NCBI GenBank assembly: GCA_037447605.1
Contig: CM074804.1
Span: 5,918,162-5,982,161, forward strand
DNA: 64,000 nucleotides
Direction of reading: 5' to 3'
DNA from: Zygnema circumcarinatum
Taxonomy: Eukaryota; Streptophyta; Zygnematophyceae; Zygnematales; Zygnemataceae
Shown: positions 48,428-58,896 of the stretch, piece by piece
Layout of the letters: every line of letters begins with the position of its first letter
Numbering within the stretch: position 1 is the stretch's first letter
Position numbers and translations under genes: made by a program
The notes under the pieces: generated by a model
What the model saw: only the letters and a program-made list of their open reading frames with translations
Told to the model about the DNA's origin: nothing
Database searches by the model: none

Positions 48428-51400
48428 ATGAGTGATCCTGCTCCGCTCCGCTCGCAGGCTGCAGCTATGGCGGAGCGCGACCCTCTCCGGCAGGAGGAGG
48501 GTGCGGCCATGGCGGAAGGAAGGGGAATGGAGGTGCCAGGAAGTATGACTTATGACGGAGGAGAAGGAGAGGTTCCTTGCGCCGTTTCTCCTGTGCTATC
48601 TCCCGGGAGCTGGCCGCGCAGCTTTGAGCATTCCATGGATTTGTACAGCAACTCCCGCAGCTATAAAGCTCGCAGAGCATCAAGAGACAGCTTTACCTCT
48701 GAGGATTTCCTGCCCCCTGGTGACCTTGAGGAGCCGGAGCCATCATTGCGGCCATGGGTGAAGCGTGGAAGAGGTGCTCTTGTGTCTGCTTTAACTCCTT
48801 TGCTCAGCGAGTCGAATCTTGTTCAGCTGGAGGAGAATGCGAGTCGGATGAACGCACCAGATTTCGACGAAAGCGATTGCTCGGCTGCAGCTGGGAGTAA
48901 TGCAGTGCACAAGATTAGGAGAGTACTGTCTAATGGTAGCGATGAATCACAAGTTGGAGTTTATGAGACGCTGGAGTTTCAACCTGGAGCAAGCTTTTCG
49001 GAAACGGCTTTCAATTCTGTTAATGTTCTGATGGGTAAGAATACAGGAATCGACTCGCTACATGTAGCCAAGCTTGAGCTTTCAAACTTTTACAAATTAA
49101 AGGATTTTTTTATCCCAGTCTTCTGATATTCTCTATGCCTAGCATTGCCTCGTTGTTACAGCGAGGCAGATATATGGGGCCATCCATGGTTGGGGGAGTA
49201 TGTCAGGCTCAAAAGTGTTAATGCTGAACTGCAGTTGAGCTAGGTATTTCCATTGCCTTGCGTGCTTTTGGACATTGTAGGTAGCAGTATTCGTTTGGGA
49301 GAATATTCACTGTTTGCGACATTCCTACTTGAAAAAAAAAATGCAACTCTTTATGAATCTGGGAAGTAACCAAAGCTTAACTGCGTTTTTTTCAGACTTC
49401 ACAGTTAACAAGCGTTTTATGCTAAAACAGAAACATGCAGTAACAATTATTCTTTGTACGGGATAATCTTGACAATTACGGCATACGATAGCAGCGAAAT
49501 GTTAGCCGTTGTATTTAAAAGTTTCAGTTTTGAACTGGTTCCGGAGCTGCTGAGTACAGTTTGAGACAGGACAGTAGACAACTGATTTTTCTCAGGTTTA
49601 GAGAAGTTGAGTTGTTCCGAGGTGCCAACTTGTAGACGTAAAGAATGCAATGATGAAAATCTGTGAGCATGTGAAAGCGGCAGGTGTTGGGATGAGCAGC
49701 AGATTTCAAAAAAATGCATGTTATTTGAATCATCAGCATTTAGTGATCATTGCCCAACGCCCAGTTTCTCTTTGTTTGTTACTTGAGTCTAAAGTACGAA
49801 AAGTATGTCCATCAATTGAGCAGAACTTGGTTATGGCAAAATTCTGAACGCCAAGCATGAGCAAGTTATAGCTGGGTACTTTGAACCGTGTCAAGCTAAG
49901 CGAGACCTGATTCGAAATTTTCAGTTCTATTCTTGTTTTGTGATTTTTTTTTCCAGGTGTTGGCATTCTCTCAACTCCCTACGCCACCGGCCAAAGCGGG
50001 TGGCTCGGCCTCGCCTTTTTTTTCCTCTTTGCCTTTCTCTTCTTCAGCACTGGCATCTTTCTCAAAGACTGCTTAGAAAGTCGCCCAAATATTATCACTT
50101 ACCCTGACATTGGTGAAACTGCATTTGGTCGAACGGGCCGGTGGATCACTGCCATTCTTCTTTACGTGGAGTTGTACTCCGTTACTGTCGACCTTATGAT
50201 TTTGGAAGGAGACAACCTGGCCAGACTTTTTCCCAGTGCTACACTTGACCTCAGCTGGGTAGTCTTGCCTCCTGACCAAGCTATGCTCATCATCACAGTC
50301 ATCTTTGTGTTACCGACCGTCCTCCTCAGGGACCTCAGTTTCCTCGCATACCTCTCGGCCTGTGGCGTTGTGGCAACAGTGTTGGTGGTGCTTGCCGTTG
50401 GTTGGATTGGAGTTGGCGAGGGGGTTGGTTTTCATGAGAAGGGAACGCTATTTCGTTGGAACGGCCTTCCCGTTGCAATAGGCATGTACAGTTTCTGTTT
50501 TTCCGGCCATACAGTACTTCCAAACATTTATTGTTCCATGAAGGACCCCAGCAGGTTTTCGCAGGTACTCGCGGTCCCCCAAATTGCAGTCACTATGCCT
50601 CCTTAACTCGAAACCTGACGTTCCGGGTAAAACCTGTTTACTTCTCAGATTTTTTCTCAGAAAGTTAAATTGGTGCTTTCAAAGGCAGAATGTACCTGAT
50701 AGTACTGGTGTTTTTGAATTAGTAAGTGTGCAAGGGGCATGCTGTTTTCTTTCTCCAATGTTTGCTCAGCATGCGGCAGGTTTTGGCGATCAGTTTTGGG
50801 GTCAGCACTGTTCTTTATGGCGCTATCGCCGTGATGGGTTATTCCATGTATGGAGATAATATTCAGTCACAAGTGACGCTCAATCTTCCGCCGGAGTCAC
50901 TCATCTCCAAGGTCGCGATTTGGACTACGGTTGTGAACCCCCTCACAAAGTTTGCGCTCATGATAACTCCCCTGGCTATCGCCATTGAGGAGCTTTTTCC
51001 ATCGGGGCTTCGGAAGGAGGTCACTCAGGTAAACAAAACTCAAAGCTATCGCGATGCTCTGTGCTCACATTGGAGAGGTCAATGTGACAATTATTGCATT
51101 CCAAACGTAGAGTTTACTTCGAATCAGCACGTAGAACGTGAATATCGATAGGTGTCGATAACCTTTATCTGATCTGGCGTTTTTATGTGTTGTTTGCAGA
51201 TTCTTGGGGCCGTCGTCCGCATTCTTCTCGTTATCAGTGCGGTGTTTGTGGCTCTTGTCGTTCCATTTTTTGGCTTTGTCATGGCACTCATTGGCTCCTT
51301 CTTGGGCATCACCATGTCCGTTATTCTTCCGTGCGCCTGCTACTTGCGGTTGGTTGAAGGGAAGCGGTCCAGAAGTAAACAAGTGGCCGCTGTCTTATTC

Positions 51401-51493
51401 ATCGTATTTGGTGTAATATCCGCCACAATCGGTACTTATGCCTCTGTGAGCAGCATTTGGAATAACATCGCTGGCCCAGACCCGTCAGCATGA
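48428..51493 (+). CDS. AVT1: AVT1-type vacuolar amino-acid transporter, copy 1
   Basis: Four exons: 48428-49034, 49957-50564, 50780-51028, 51200-51493; 585 residues. The first 200 residues are polar and Ser-rich with acidic patches, typical of the cytosolic N-terminus of AVT1 proteins. The AAAP core begins in exon 2: GVGILSTPYATGQSGWLGLA, the substrate-site helix, then LLYVELYSVTVDLMILEGDN, FSGHTVLPNIYCSMK, MYGDNIQSQVTLNLP and VVNPLTKFALMITPL. About eleven helices are visible. AVT1 proteins exchange neutral amino acids across the vacuolar membrane; which direction and substrate apply here is unknown. Start is the first ATG in frame; Met14 is an alternative. It is paralogous to copy 2, 7.4 kb downstream on the other strand. 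Confidence 0.95.
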
Positions 51494-52215
51494 TGCACAA
51501 GGGCGGAAGCCGTTGACCCCTCCCGCTCTCTTTGCATTTTTCCCTGAGACAATGATTACAGGTGTGTGCTTGGGAGCCAAACCCTAGAAAGCCCAATAGA
51601 AAAACATGTTTTGAATGAAGGGATGCTCCGACTTTGGGTATCTACACCCTTTAACAGATTTTGTAATAGGACTTAACTGTCACGTTACTATTACGGAAAC
51701 CATTTTTCCAATGCAATTTTTGGCAAAAAATGAGTGGACCCTTCTGCCAATCTGCCTTGGAGGGGTTTACGGGCTTTAGATGGTTTTGGAAGGTTTTAGG
51801 TCAATGTCATCTGTGCAGGACAAGTGAATTGAAAACACTGCAATTACCGTCCAGTGTTTCCTCTCTAACTTTGCTGTTTTCATTTTTGAATTAAAAGACG
51901 AGATATTTGGAGGCTTTTTCCGGCCAATTGACAAGAACTCTGCATTCAATGCAAGCTGCATCGCCTTCAAGCTCTCAATACATGGAATCTGCGGTCAAAA
52001 CTTTGCCCCAGCTCGAGGGCCTTCTAGCGCCGGCTTCCTACCAGGATTCCTGCAGTTCCAAGCATCAGCTTTCGGCCTCCACAAGGGCGCCAAGAAACAA
52101 AAATGATTGGAAATCATCTCTCGTTTGGCTTTTTGGACTCAACGCTCAGAACGGGATTTCAGTCCCTTTGGGTCAAGCTGAGCGAGACAATGTCAAGTGG
52201 TTGCATTTCTGTCCT
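51494..52215. other. Tail-to-tail spacer between AVT1 copy 1 and PPD5-like
   Basis: It holds 3' flanks. A 122-codon plus-strand frame (51907-52275) runs into the PPD5-like last exon on the other strand and has no domain or splice support. Nothing else was seen. Confidence 0.5.
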
Positions 52216-55200
52216 TCACCAAAATCGCCATGGATCTTTCCACGGGGGAACGTAGTCCGAAGTGACGGGTGTTAAGTGGAAGGACGCCACCGCCTCCCGA
52301 ATGGTAGGTTCCATCTGCATGAAATCCATACAAAGAAAGGACCGAATGATGAGGACTGCATGCTTGCGTCCTTTCCTTTTAAGAAGGGAGTCTCTACCAG
52401 TGAAGCCGTCAGGCATCCATAAAAGCTAAGTCAGCGAGGCAACTGAAGCAGGGCAATGCAAGTTCTCTCAGTGTCATCCATCACCAATTATCTATATCAC
52501 TAGGGTGTAAAACCACTAACTGCCTGCCACCTTTGGGCCACTGCCAACGGCCCAACCTAGGAGCGAGCTCTCACCGGGAGGCAACTGCTCGTTGGGAGAG
52601 GATAGCTGCACGAGCTAAGCCTCTACCTACCTCCAAGGAGCCTTGCTGATACTTCGTCCTCCAGCTACGTCTTATATTTCCTGTCTAATCGTTAACCGCA
52701 TCGTTTCAGCGTCGCTAATCATGCACATGCACTTTGACAATTGTGTACCTGCTTTTTATATTTTATGTTCGAAAAGTTTCTAACTCTTTAAATGAAAGCC
52801 GAGCGATGGGGATGGAGAATCGCAGGCCAAGTGAACGAAAGAGTGGATGAAAATCTTCTGACCCTTTTGCCATAACACCGTTTCGTCACAGAGATGCCGG
52901 CAAAAAATAACGACTGCAGCATTCAGTAGAGACCGAAGGATCAATAACAGATCGAAATTTCGTACCTCGTTCCAGAGTGATTGGAGGGTTGAAATGTTGA
53001 GACTGTAGATGAAGCCTTGTCGGGAAGCGCTCACGGCCAACGAGTGGCGATAGACATCAGGAGAGCGATCCTGTGAGCGGCACGGCCAGGGGAAGCACGA
53101 GAGGGAAGCAGTGAGGGAGGAATGGGACAGAGAGGAAGGGAGGGAGAGATACAGGGAGGGAGGAATTGAGAGAGACACAAAGAGGAGGAACAGAAAGAGG
53201 GAGGGAGGGAGAGATACAGAGAGAAATAAGCTCCCTGAGAAAGAGTGGAAGCTTCAATCAGGCGAGGATTCCTCACATCAGACCTATCTGGGCCCATGTG
53301 CATTCTCTTTATAACTGTAAGAAAGAATATGGATGAAGTGCAACTCCTACGAAAGAAATACTTCTGAGAAAGGATGAGTATAGGCATGCAACCATCAAGC
53401 AATATCCGGTTTGCACTAGACCAGACATGGCTTGGCAGAGTAATCCACGAAAAGATGGCAAAAAAATGTGCACAATGTATGTTGCGACCATCTCACTCGG
53501 TCCTCATCCGCTCACTCCTCCCTCTCCCTCCGGTCCCTCCCTCTTCCTCAACTTGCTGGCATGCAAGAGTTGTGCATATCGCTTCTTCAGATTGCCCACT
53601 CACAAAATTAGTTGGGGACTTCTGGAGCAGATATTCGTAGTACCAATATGTCTCTCCATCAATCTGTATCGTATCCACCATATAAGCCAAACCATCACTT
53701 AGACAGGGAAGGCTCACAGGCATGCCACAAGAAGCAAGTGGCATAACACAAAAACAAGACCTTTCACTTCGCAGTCGACATAACAGTACAATAATGAATT
53801 TACCTTATCTTCACACTTAATCCTGAAGCCCACCAGATATCCTTTCTTGAACCTTTTTTTTCCTCATTACATGTTGCATCTATGCTGCCAGATAGGCATT
53901 TTGTAAACCTGTGCAGCCACTTTGCAAATTCATGGATAACGCCAACCAAACCTTGTCTACTTCTCAACTTTCATACCTCTTCTTTGTATGTGTCATCTAT
54001 AGCAATTTCCTGCAGTTTCTGTTCGGGTGTCAAGCGCTGAACCAGCCGTAGTCCATCCCACCGGCAAGACAAGATTCAGTTAGAGCCTTCAAAACAAACA
54101 TTCTTGACTTCAGTATTGTTTCAACTGCTCGTGCTCGTACATCTGGGAGTATGCAAAGGCATTTCTTGACAACAGAATGACAAGTCAGAAATACTATGTC
54201 GGCTTGCCGTGTTTCCAACACACCACAGCATCTTTCTGTTGTAGAAAATAACTATTTTCCACATTTAGATACAGAAACACAATAACAGTACCCGGACCTT
54301 TCGGGGCAGTGCAGAAGCCGTTAAGCTTGAAGCTGAGCTTCGGACACCTGATTTACGATTCTTGATTGCTGTTTATCACAACTTCGATGTTGCTATTCTC
54401 AAAGGATTAAGCAACCAACTGCGATGGAGAAAAGACTTACCGCCGTCGATTTATCTGCCAATACTGAGCGAGCCACATCACGAGCAGTCCACTGCTTGGA
54501 GTCAGGCTCCCTAAGAAAGGCAGAGTTTGGAGGTCCAACCTGCAAAATCCATCCAGCATGTGCATGAGATGGCACGCCACGCTGAAGCGTAAAACAAAGA
54601 TGTCCGTCTCCATACGGCACTCCGCCCCCACCCGACGTTTCTTCAACGTTGTACATTCTGTTCTCTACTAAATTTTCTTTTGAATTAATTTGCCGTGAGC
54701 AACAACTGCTTACCGACACAGAAATCACGATGTTGTTGCGGTAATCCAAACGCTCAGACACTATGCGCTGCCTTGCATCCGCTGCCCACCCCTACGAGCA
54801 GCCCTGGAGCACCGTCATGAGGAAGCAGCCCAGAGAGAGAGCCATCACTCGCTTCTCCAAGGGCCTTGTCCACCACTGCTTATGTGCAGGCAGACTCTAG
54901 CCTCACTCAACTGAGAAGAATGGCGCTGATTGTTAAGGGAGCTTGCATACAAAACTTGACATAGACCGCTGTATTGTCACAACATTCAGAGACTTACGTG
55001 CAAGCGGTGCTGCTGACGAATATCTCTCCGGCTTTCGCGTCTCAACCCTAAAACGGCAAAAACTGCGTTGGTGAAAACGTGATTGCAAACCCTAATGCAC
55101 GCAATCGTTCTCAAAACGTAAATTCTCCTTCCAGTCAAGTCAGTCTTGGACTGACACACCAAATAACCAGCAAAAGGAAGCGATTGTGTAGCATACTTCA

Positions 55201-56998
55201 GAAGGAAGTGATTATCGACAAACTCACCATGCGAACTTGGATGATTTGCCCGGAAGGTTTAATGGATACTTGAACGCGTACGCGTTCAGGACATCAGACA
55301 GCTCGCCAAACTCCATTCCACTCAATACAGCCTGTCCAGCTGCATCACAGAGAGTCCAACAGCCTCCATAACGTCAAAACTAAGTGACTACTATAGCCCT
55401 CACGCCCAAACATTCATGATGATCGTCCATTTAATTAGCTCCAAAGGTTTTAAGGCTGACAATGATAATCACAACAATTGACGCGCATGCTAAAGGTATG
55501 CATCTAACATCTGAAAAAACAAAAAACGTGTAGCCTGTGCATATGACAATAGATGGAGAACGTGACACAAGAATCATTCTGTGATTACAGAGCATTGCTT
55601 AGTCATTACAAGAGAGTAATAAGAGCTGATAAGCAATACCATTGGCTAGCTCCGTAGCACTTCCAAACGGTGTCCCATATGGCGTAATCAATGATACTCC
55701 GCCTGTTACAACAAGACCAATAGCTGCAGCTCTGCGACTGAAAGTAGGATTGTTTGATGCCTCCTTCAAGGCCGCCTCGTCTGAACCTTCCGTGTCAGCT
55801 TGGAGGTTTGAATTGTGCATGTTAACAACCACCGGCCTGCAAGACCGGAATTAGGCATGAAGATGCAAAGAATGATTTTAGATTGCTATCCCGACCCTGT
55901 TCCGTATCGCAGAAAGATGAGGAATTGGTGTATCCAAGTATTAATGCCCCAGGCATAGCTTAGGTCTATGAAAGTGGCAAGAGACATTACACAGCAAAGG
56001 GCAAGGGAAAGGGAAGCACAGGGAATGCCACCCAGCTCGCGACACAAGAGACGCAACTCTTCACCAACAGAAAACAACAAAGACCTACCCAGTCCACACT
56101 TCCTAGTAAAGCTTTATGGTCTCAACGGGTTCAAAACTCTCAGCCCTTTTTGTAACGTTCCAAATCCAAGCATTACCTGGATGCAAGAACTAAGCTCAAC
56201 ATAATCATACTTCTGCCGACTCAGACTTTTTTTTTTCTACAGTGCTCAAAAACTAAACTTAAACCCTTCATTGCTCGATGAAAGGTTGACACACTGGGAA
56301 GCAGTGAACGTTCCTAAACTTTGTAAACGATGGGAGAGAGCACTGGCACGTCCCTACCAAGCGAATAACAAGAATGTGCTAAAACCCAACAAGGCCCTCG
56401 GCAATATCAAATGCAGGGAAGTGCTTATCGAAGTAAAAAAAAAATTTAGCCGGAAAATGGGATAAGATATTCGAGTGTGTAAATGTAAAGTTACTTATTG
56501 CCCTCCAAGGGATCATGATCTTTTTCCCGCCATACAGAATGCGATTTTGCAAAGGCATGAACCAATGAATTCAGAGAACGTACGCAACTGCGAAATGACA
56601 AACTTCCAGGACTTTGGGGTTTAACAATGATGAGGCTACATGTGAGAATGAAGATTGTGAACGAAAAAATTAGCCAAAGGCAGATAGCAGGGAGACGAAT
56701 GACGAAAAAAAGAAAAACGATACGATGAAAACTCCTTCAGCCACTTTGGCTAAAAAATCGTTGCAACCTAAATGGCCAAAATCTCGATAAGAGAAGCCGA
56801 GAAAAAATTTCTTCAGGCTCCTTACCGGCATATCTCCCTGCTTGCCGACCTAAACGAGCTTAATCCCGGTCCCAGCTGCCTCCTTGACGATAACTTGAGA
56901 GAATTTATGCCAGTAATAGGCCCAGTCGCTTTATCACATTGGAAAACGAGCTGCTGAGCAGTGGCGCTGAGGCCACCCGGCGACATGCGGGCAGCCAT
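52216..56998 (-). CDS. PPD5: PsbP-domain thylakoid-lumen protein, PPD5-like
   Basis: Ten exons in transcript order: 56998-56826, 55836-55640, 55339-55228, 55047-54998, 54781-54714, 54539-54441, 54036-53977, 53663-53604, 53070-52966, 52314-52216; 340 residues. Exon 1 is a chloroplast transit peptide (MAARMSPGGLSATAQQ). Exon 2 adds a Tat signal: FSRRAAAIGLVVTGG with twin Arg 92-93. The PsbP fold follows: VLNAYAFKYPLNLPGKSSKF, VETRKPERYSSAAPLAPDAR, VGPPNSAFLREPD, SVLADKSTA, IDGETYWYYEYLLQKSPTNF and a C-terminus YVPPWKDPWRFW. This matches Arabidopsis PPD5, a lumen protein associated with photosystem function. Short exons required choosing acceptors by phase, for example TTTTAG before GGTTGAG at exon 4. 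It is head-to-head with the UQCC6-like gene. Confidence 0.93.
53098..53225. repeat. GGGA-rich purine tract in a PPD5-like intron
   Basis: An almost pure purine plus strand in intron 8 with GAGGGAGG units. A segment GGGAGGGAGAGATACAG occurs twice (about 53137 and 53203), a sign of local duplication. Confidence 0.8.
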
Positions 56999-57754
56999 GG
57001 CGGCAGCCCTTCACAGAGAAGTCTCTGCGCTCTAAGTCTGAAGACGCGTCAAAAACTCAGAGCAAATTCCGTATGAGCGCTCGCCCTTGCTCGCGTGCAT
57101 ACGAAAGTTGATCCGATTTGTGGGTGCACGGTCCCCACCTCCGGGGCACGTGCCCCCACCCCCGACCCTTGCCCCGGGGCACGTGCCCCCACGCCCCCGG
57201 CAGAGGAAAAACATGCCCCTTTTTCGTACCCCGTGACGTGATTACATTAAGCAATTAAAATCGGGCTAAAAAAGATATAACGTTTACATTCAATTTCAGG
57301 CAGAAGCAAATACCTGTGTTTCTTTCCGGAACGTTCTCTTTGAAGAAATCAGTGGGTGTGAATGAGAGCAGCTGCGCTTGGAGCGCTTGTCGCTGTCTCC
57401 GACTTCTCGTGGTTACTCCATTGAAGCGCGCCTCTCCATAGCGGTTTTCTCGCTTCTTTCTGATTTGGTTGGTCTCCACTGTTGTCATTTTGGCTGTGAT
57501 ATCAACCTCGTATGCCAAGTTTAGCCCGTTCTCCGGGTTACTGCAGTTGGCTTCAACAGCACAACTTGAGATGTCTCAATGTAACCAATGAATATCGTTT
57601 ACTATTGGTTACTTATTTATCATTCCAGGGGAGCTTCCTGGTCCTGTAGATACGTGTTACTTCCTCTTGACGGAATCAAAAGACCCGTTTCTGACTGGCA
57701 CAGGGAGCATTCTCGCTTGCAGAGCCGCAGTTGCGGGCAAGAAGTCTCATCAGC
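56999..57754. promoter_or_regulatory. Divergent promoter with twin palindromic G-boxes
   Basis: The 14-base palindrome GGGGCACGTGCCCC occurs twice, at 57143-57156 and 57176-57189, each centred on CACGTG. They lie 145-191 bp from the PPD5-like start and 566-612 bp from the UQCC6-like start. G-boxes bind bZIP/bHLH factors and are common in photosynthesis genes, which suits PPD5. A minus-strand frame at 57255-57518 has no recognisable domain. Confidence 0.6.
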
Positions 57755-58316
57755 ATGTTGCGTTCATACGCAGTCGCATTGGGCTCACTCCTTGCGGGGG
57801 CTGCTGTCGTGCACAACATTTTTCGCCCTGATCTAGTGAGCGCCTGTGGTCTTCGCCTTCCTCCCACCACAAACTAAGCGGTGTGGGACGTAAGCATGTG
57901 TTTTACGAAAAGCAGGGGGGAAGCCCTCAGCATTCAGCTGTTTTTTTAATCAGACAATGCGATGCTCATACTGAAAACTTGCCTCAGCCACCTCACAATT
58001 ATAACTGGAAAAAAAAAAAAAAAATTGTGCGAATGTAAAAATCGAGAACGGAACGAACGTACTGTCATGGGACAGTCAGCTTAAAAGTGAAAACCGCTAG
58101 CCAGTATGGCAAGCTTGATTTTAAAACTCTAGATTCTAAATTTTATAGCGAGTTCCCTCCTATTCGTGGCTGACCTGCATTTTGGTCTTGGGTTTGCAGA
58201 CTCTCCCTGACCATGATGGCGTTGAAGACCACAAAGGCAGTGAAAAAGTCAGCTCTGCAGACAGTGTCTCTTCGGATGAGTCTCCCGCAGCCAATGGATC
58301 CACCGACAAGTCCTGA
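57755..58316 (+). CDS. UQCC6/BRAWNIN-like mitochondrial microprotein
   Basis: Two exons, 57755-57835 and 58200-58316, giving only 65 residues. The N-terminal helix MLRSYAVALGSLLAGAAVVH is followed by NIFRPDLTLP. The helix plus VVHxxxRPDLT/SxP pattern matches UQCC6 (BRAWNIN), a small inner-membrane protein needed for complex III assembly in animals, and short plant homologues with the same signature. The tail after residue 32 is acidic and Ser-rich (EKVSSADSVSSDES). The splice falls right after RPDL and the frame is phase 0. The family assignment rests on one short motif; mitochondrial location is inference. Homology search of the 65 residues would settle it. Confidence 0.65.
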
Positions 58317-58896
58317 TGTAAAGCCGGCAGCGTGAATTACTGGCAGCTCTTTATCGTTCATATTCGTCCTCACCATACTTGTCAATCAAATGTACATATG
58401 GTCTACTAATACTTTTTTACTCTCATGTCTTTCCGAAAAGAACTGCTCGTTATGTAATCCCTGCGATGTATCGATCTGCCTTCCGGCGAATGTTGAAACG
58501 GCCACACGGCAAGCTCGAAGACCTCGAGGCTCGAGGTATTGTTCGAGGTTTACATGCCCAGATTTTACCTTTTCTGTGTAAATAAGGAGTCCTCACCCGC
58601 AGATGGTTCCTTTCCCTGTTGCACATTCAACCATTTCATCTCAAACCACTGCTATGTTTTGTACTACACTCACATTGGCACCAAAATGACCTCATGAAGG
58701 ATGTGGAAAAAATGCTTGTCTTTACGAGGTTGAAGCGAACAATGGTACAAAATTCCTTGTATCTCAGCTTCTTAATCAAAAAGCGCCAACTGCAAACTCC
58801 GACCAGCACTAAGACAGGTGTGATTAATACATTCTCTGCGCTGGACTGCGTTCAAAAGCCACTGAGGTAATGACAGGTCAAAATTGTGCAGTCCTC
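58317..58896. other. Tail-to-tail spacer between UQCC6-like and AVT1 copy 2
   Basis: 3' flanks only. The short frames at 58379-58585 lack splice sites and domains. Confidence 0.5.

Noticed and set aside
47998-48510. 170-codon minus-strand frame upstream of NIPA9
   Set aside because: It overlaps the start of AVT1 copy 1 exon 1, is Arg/Pro-rich from GC bias, and has no family match.
49957-50564. Possibility that the AVT1 genes are lysosomal SLC38-type or auxin carriers
   Set aside because: The long polar N-terminus and GVGILSTPYA helix fit AVT1; AUX1-type motifs are absent.
51907-52275. 122-codon plus-strand frame after AVT1 copy 1
   Set aside because: It overlaps the verified last exon of the PPD5-like gene on the other strand and shows no domain.
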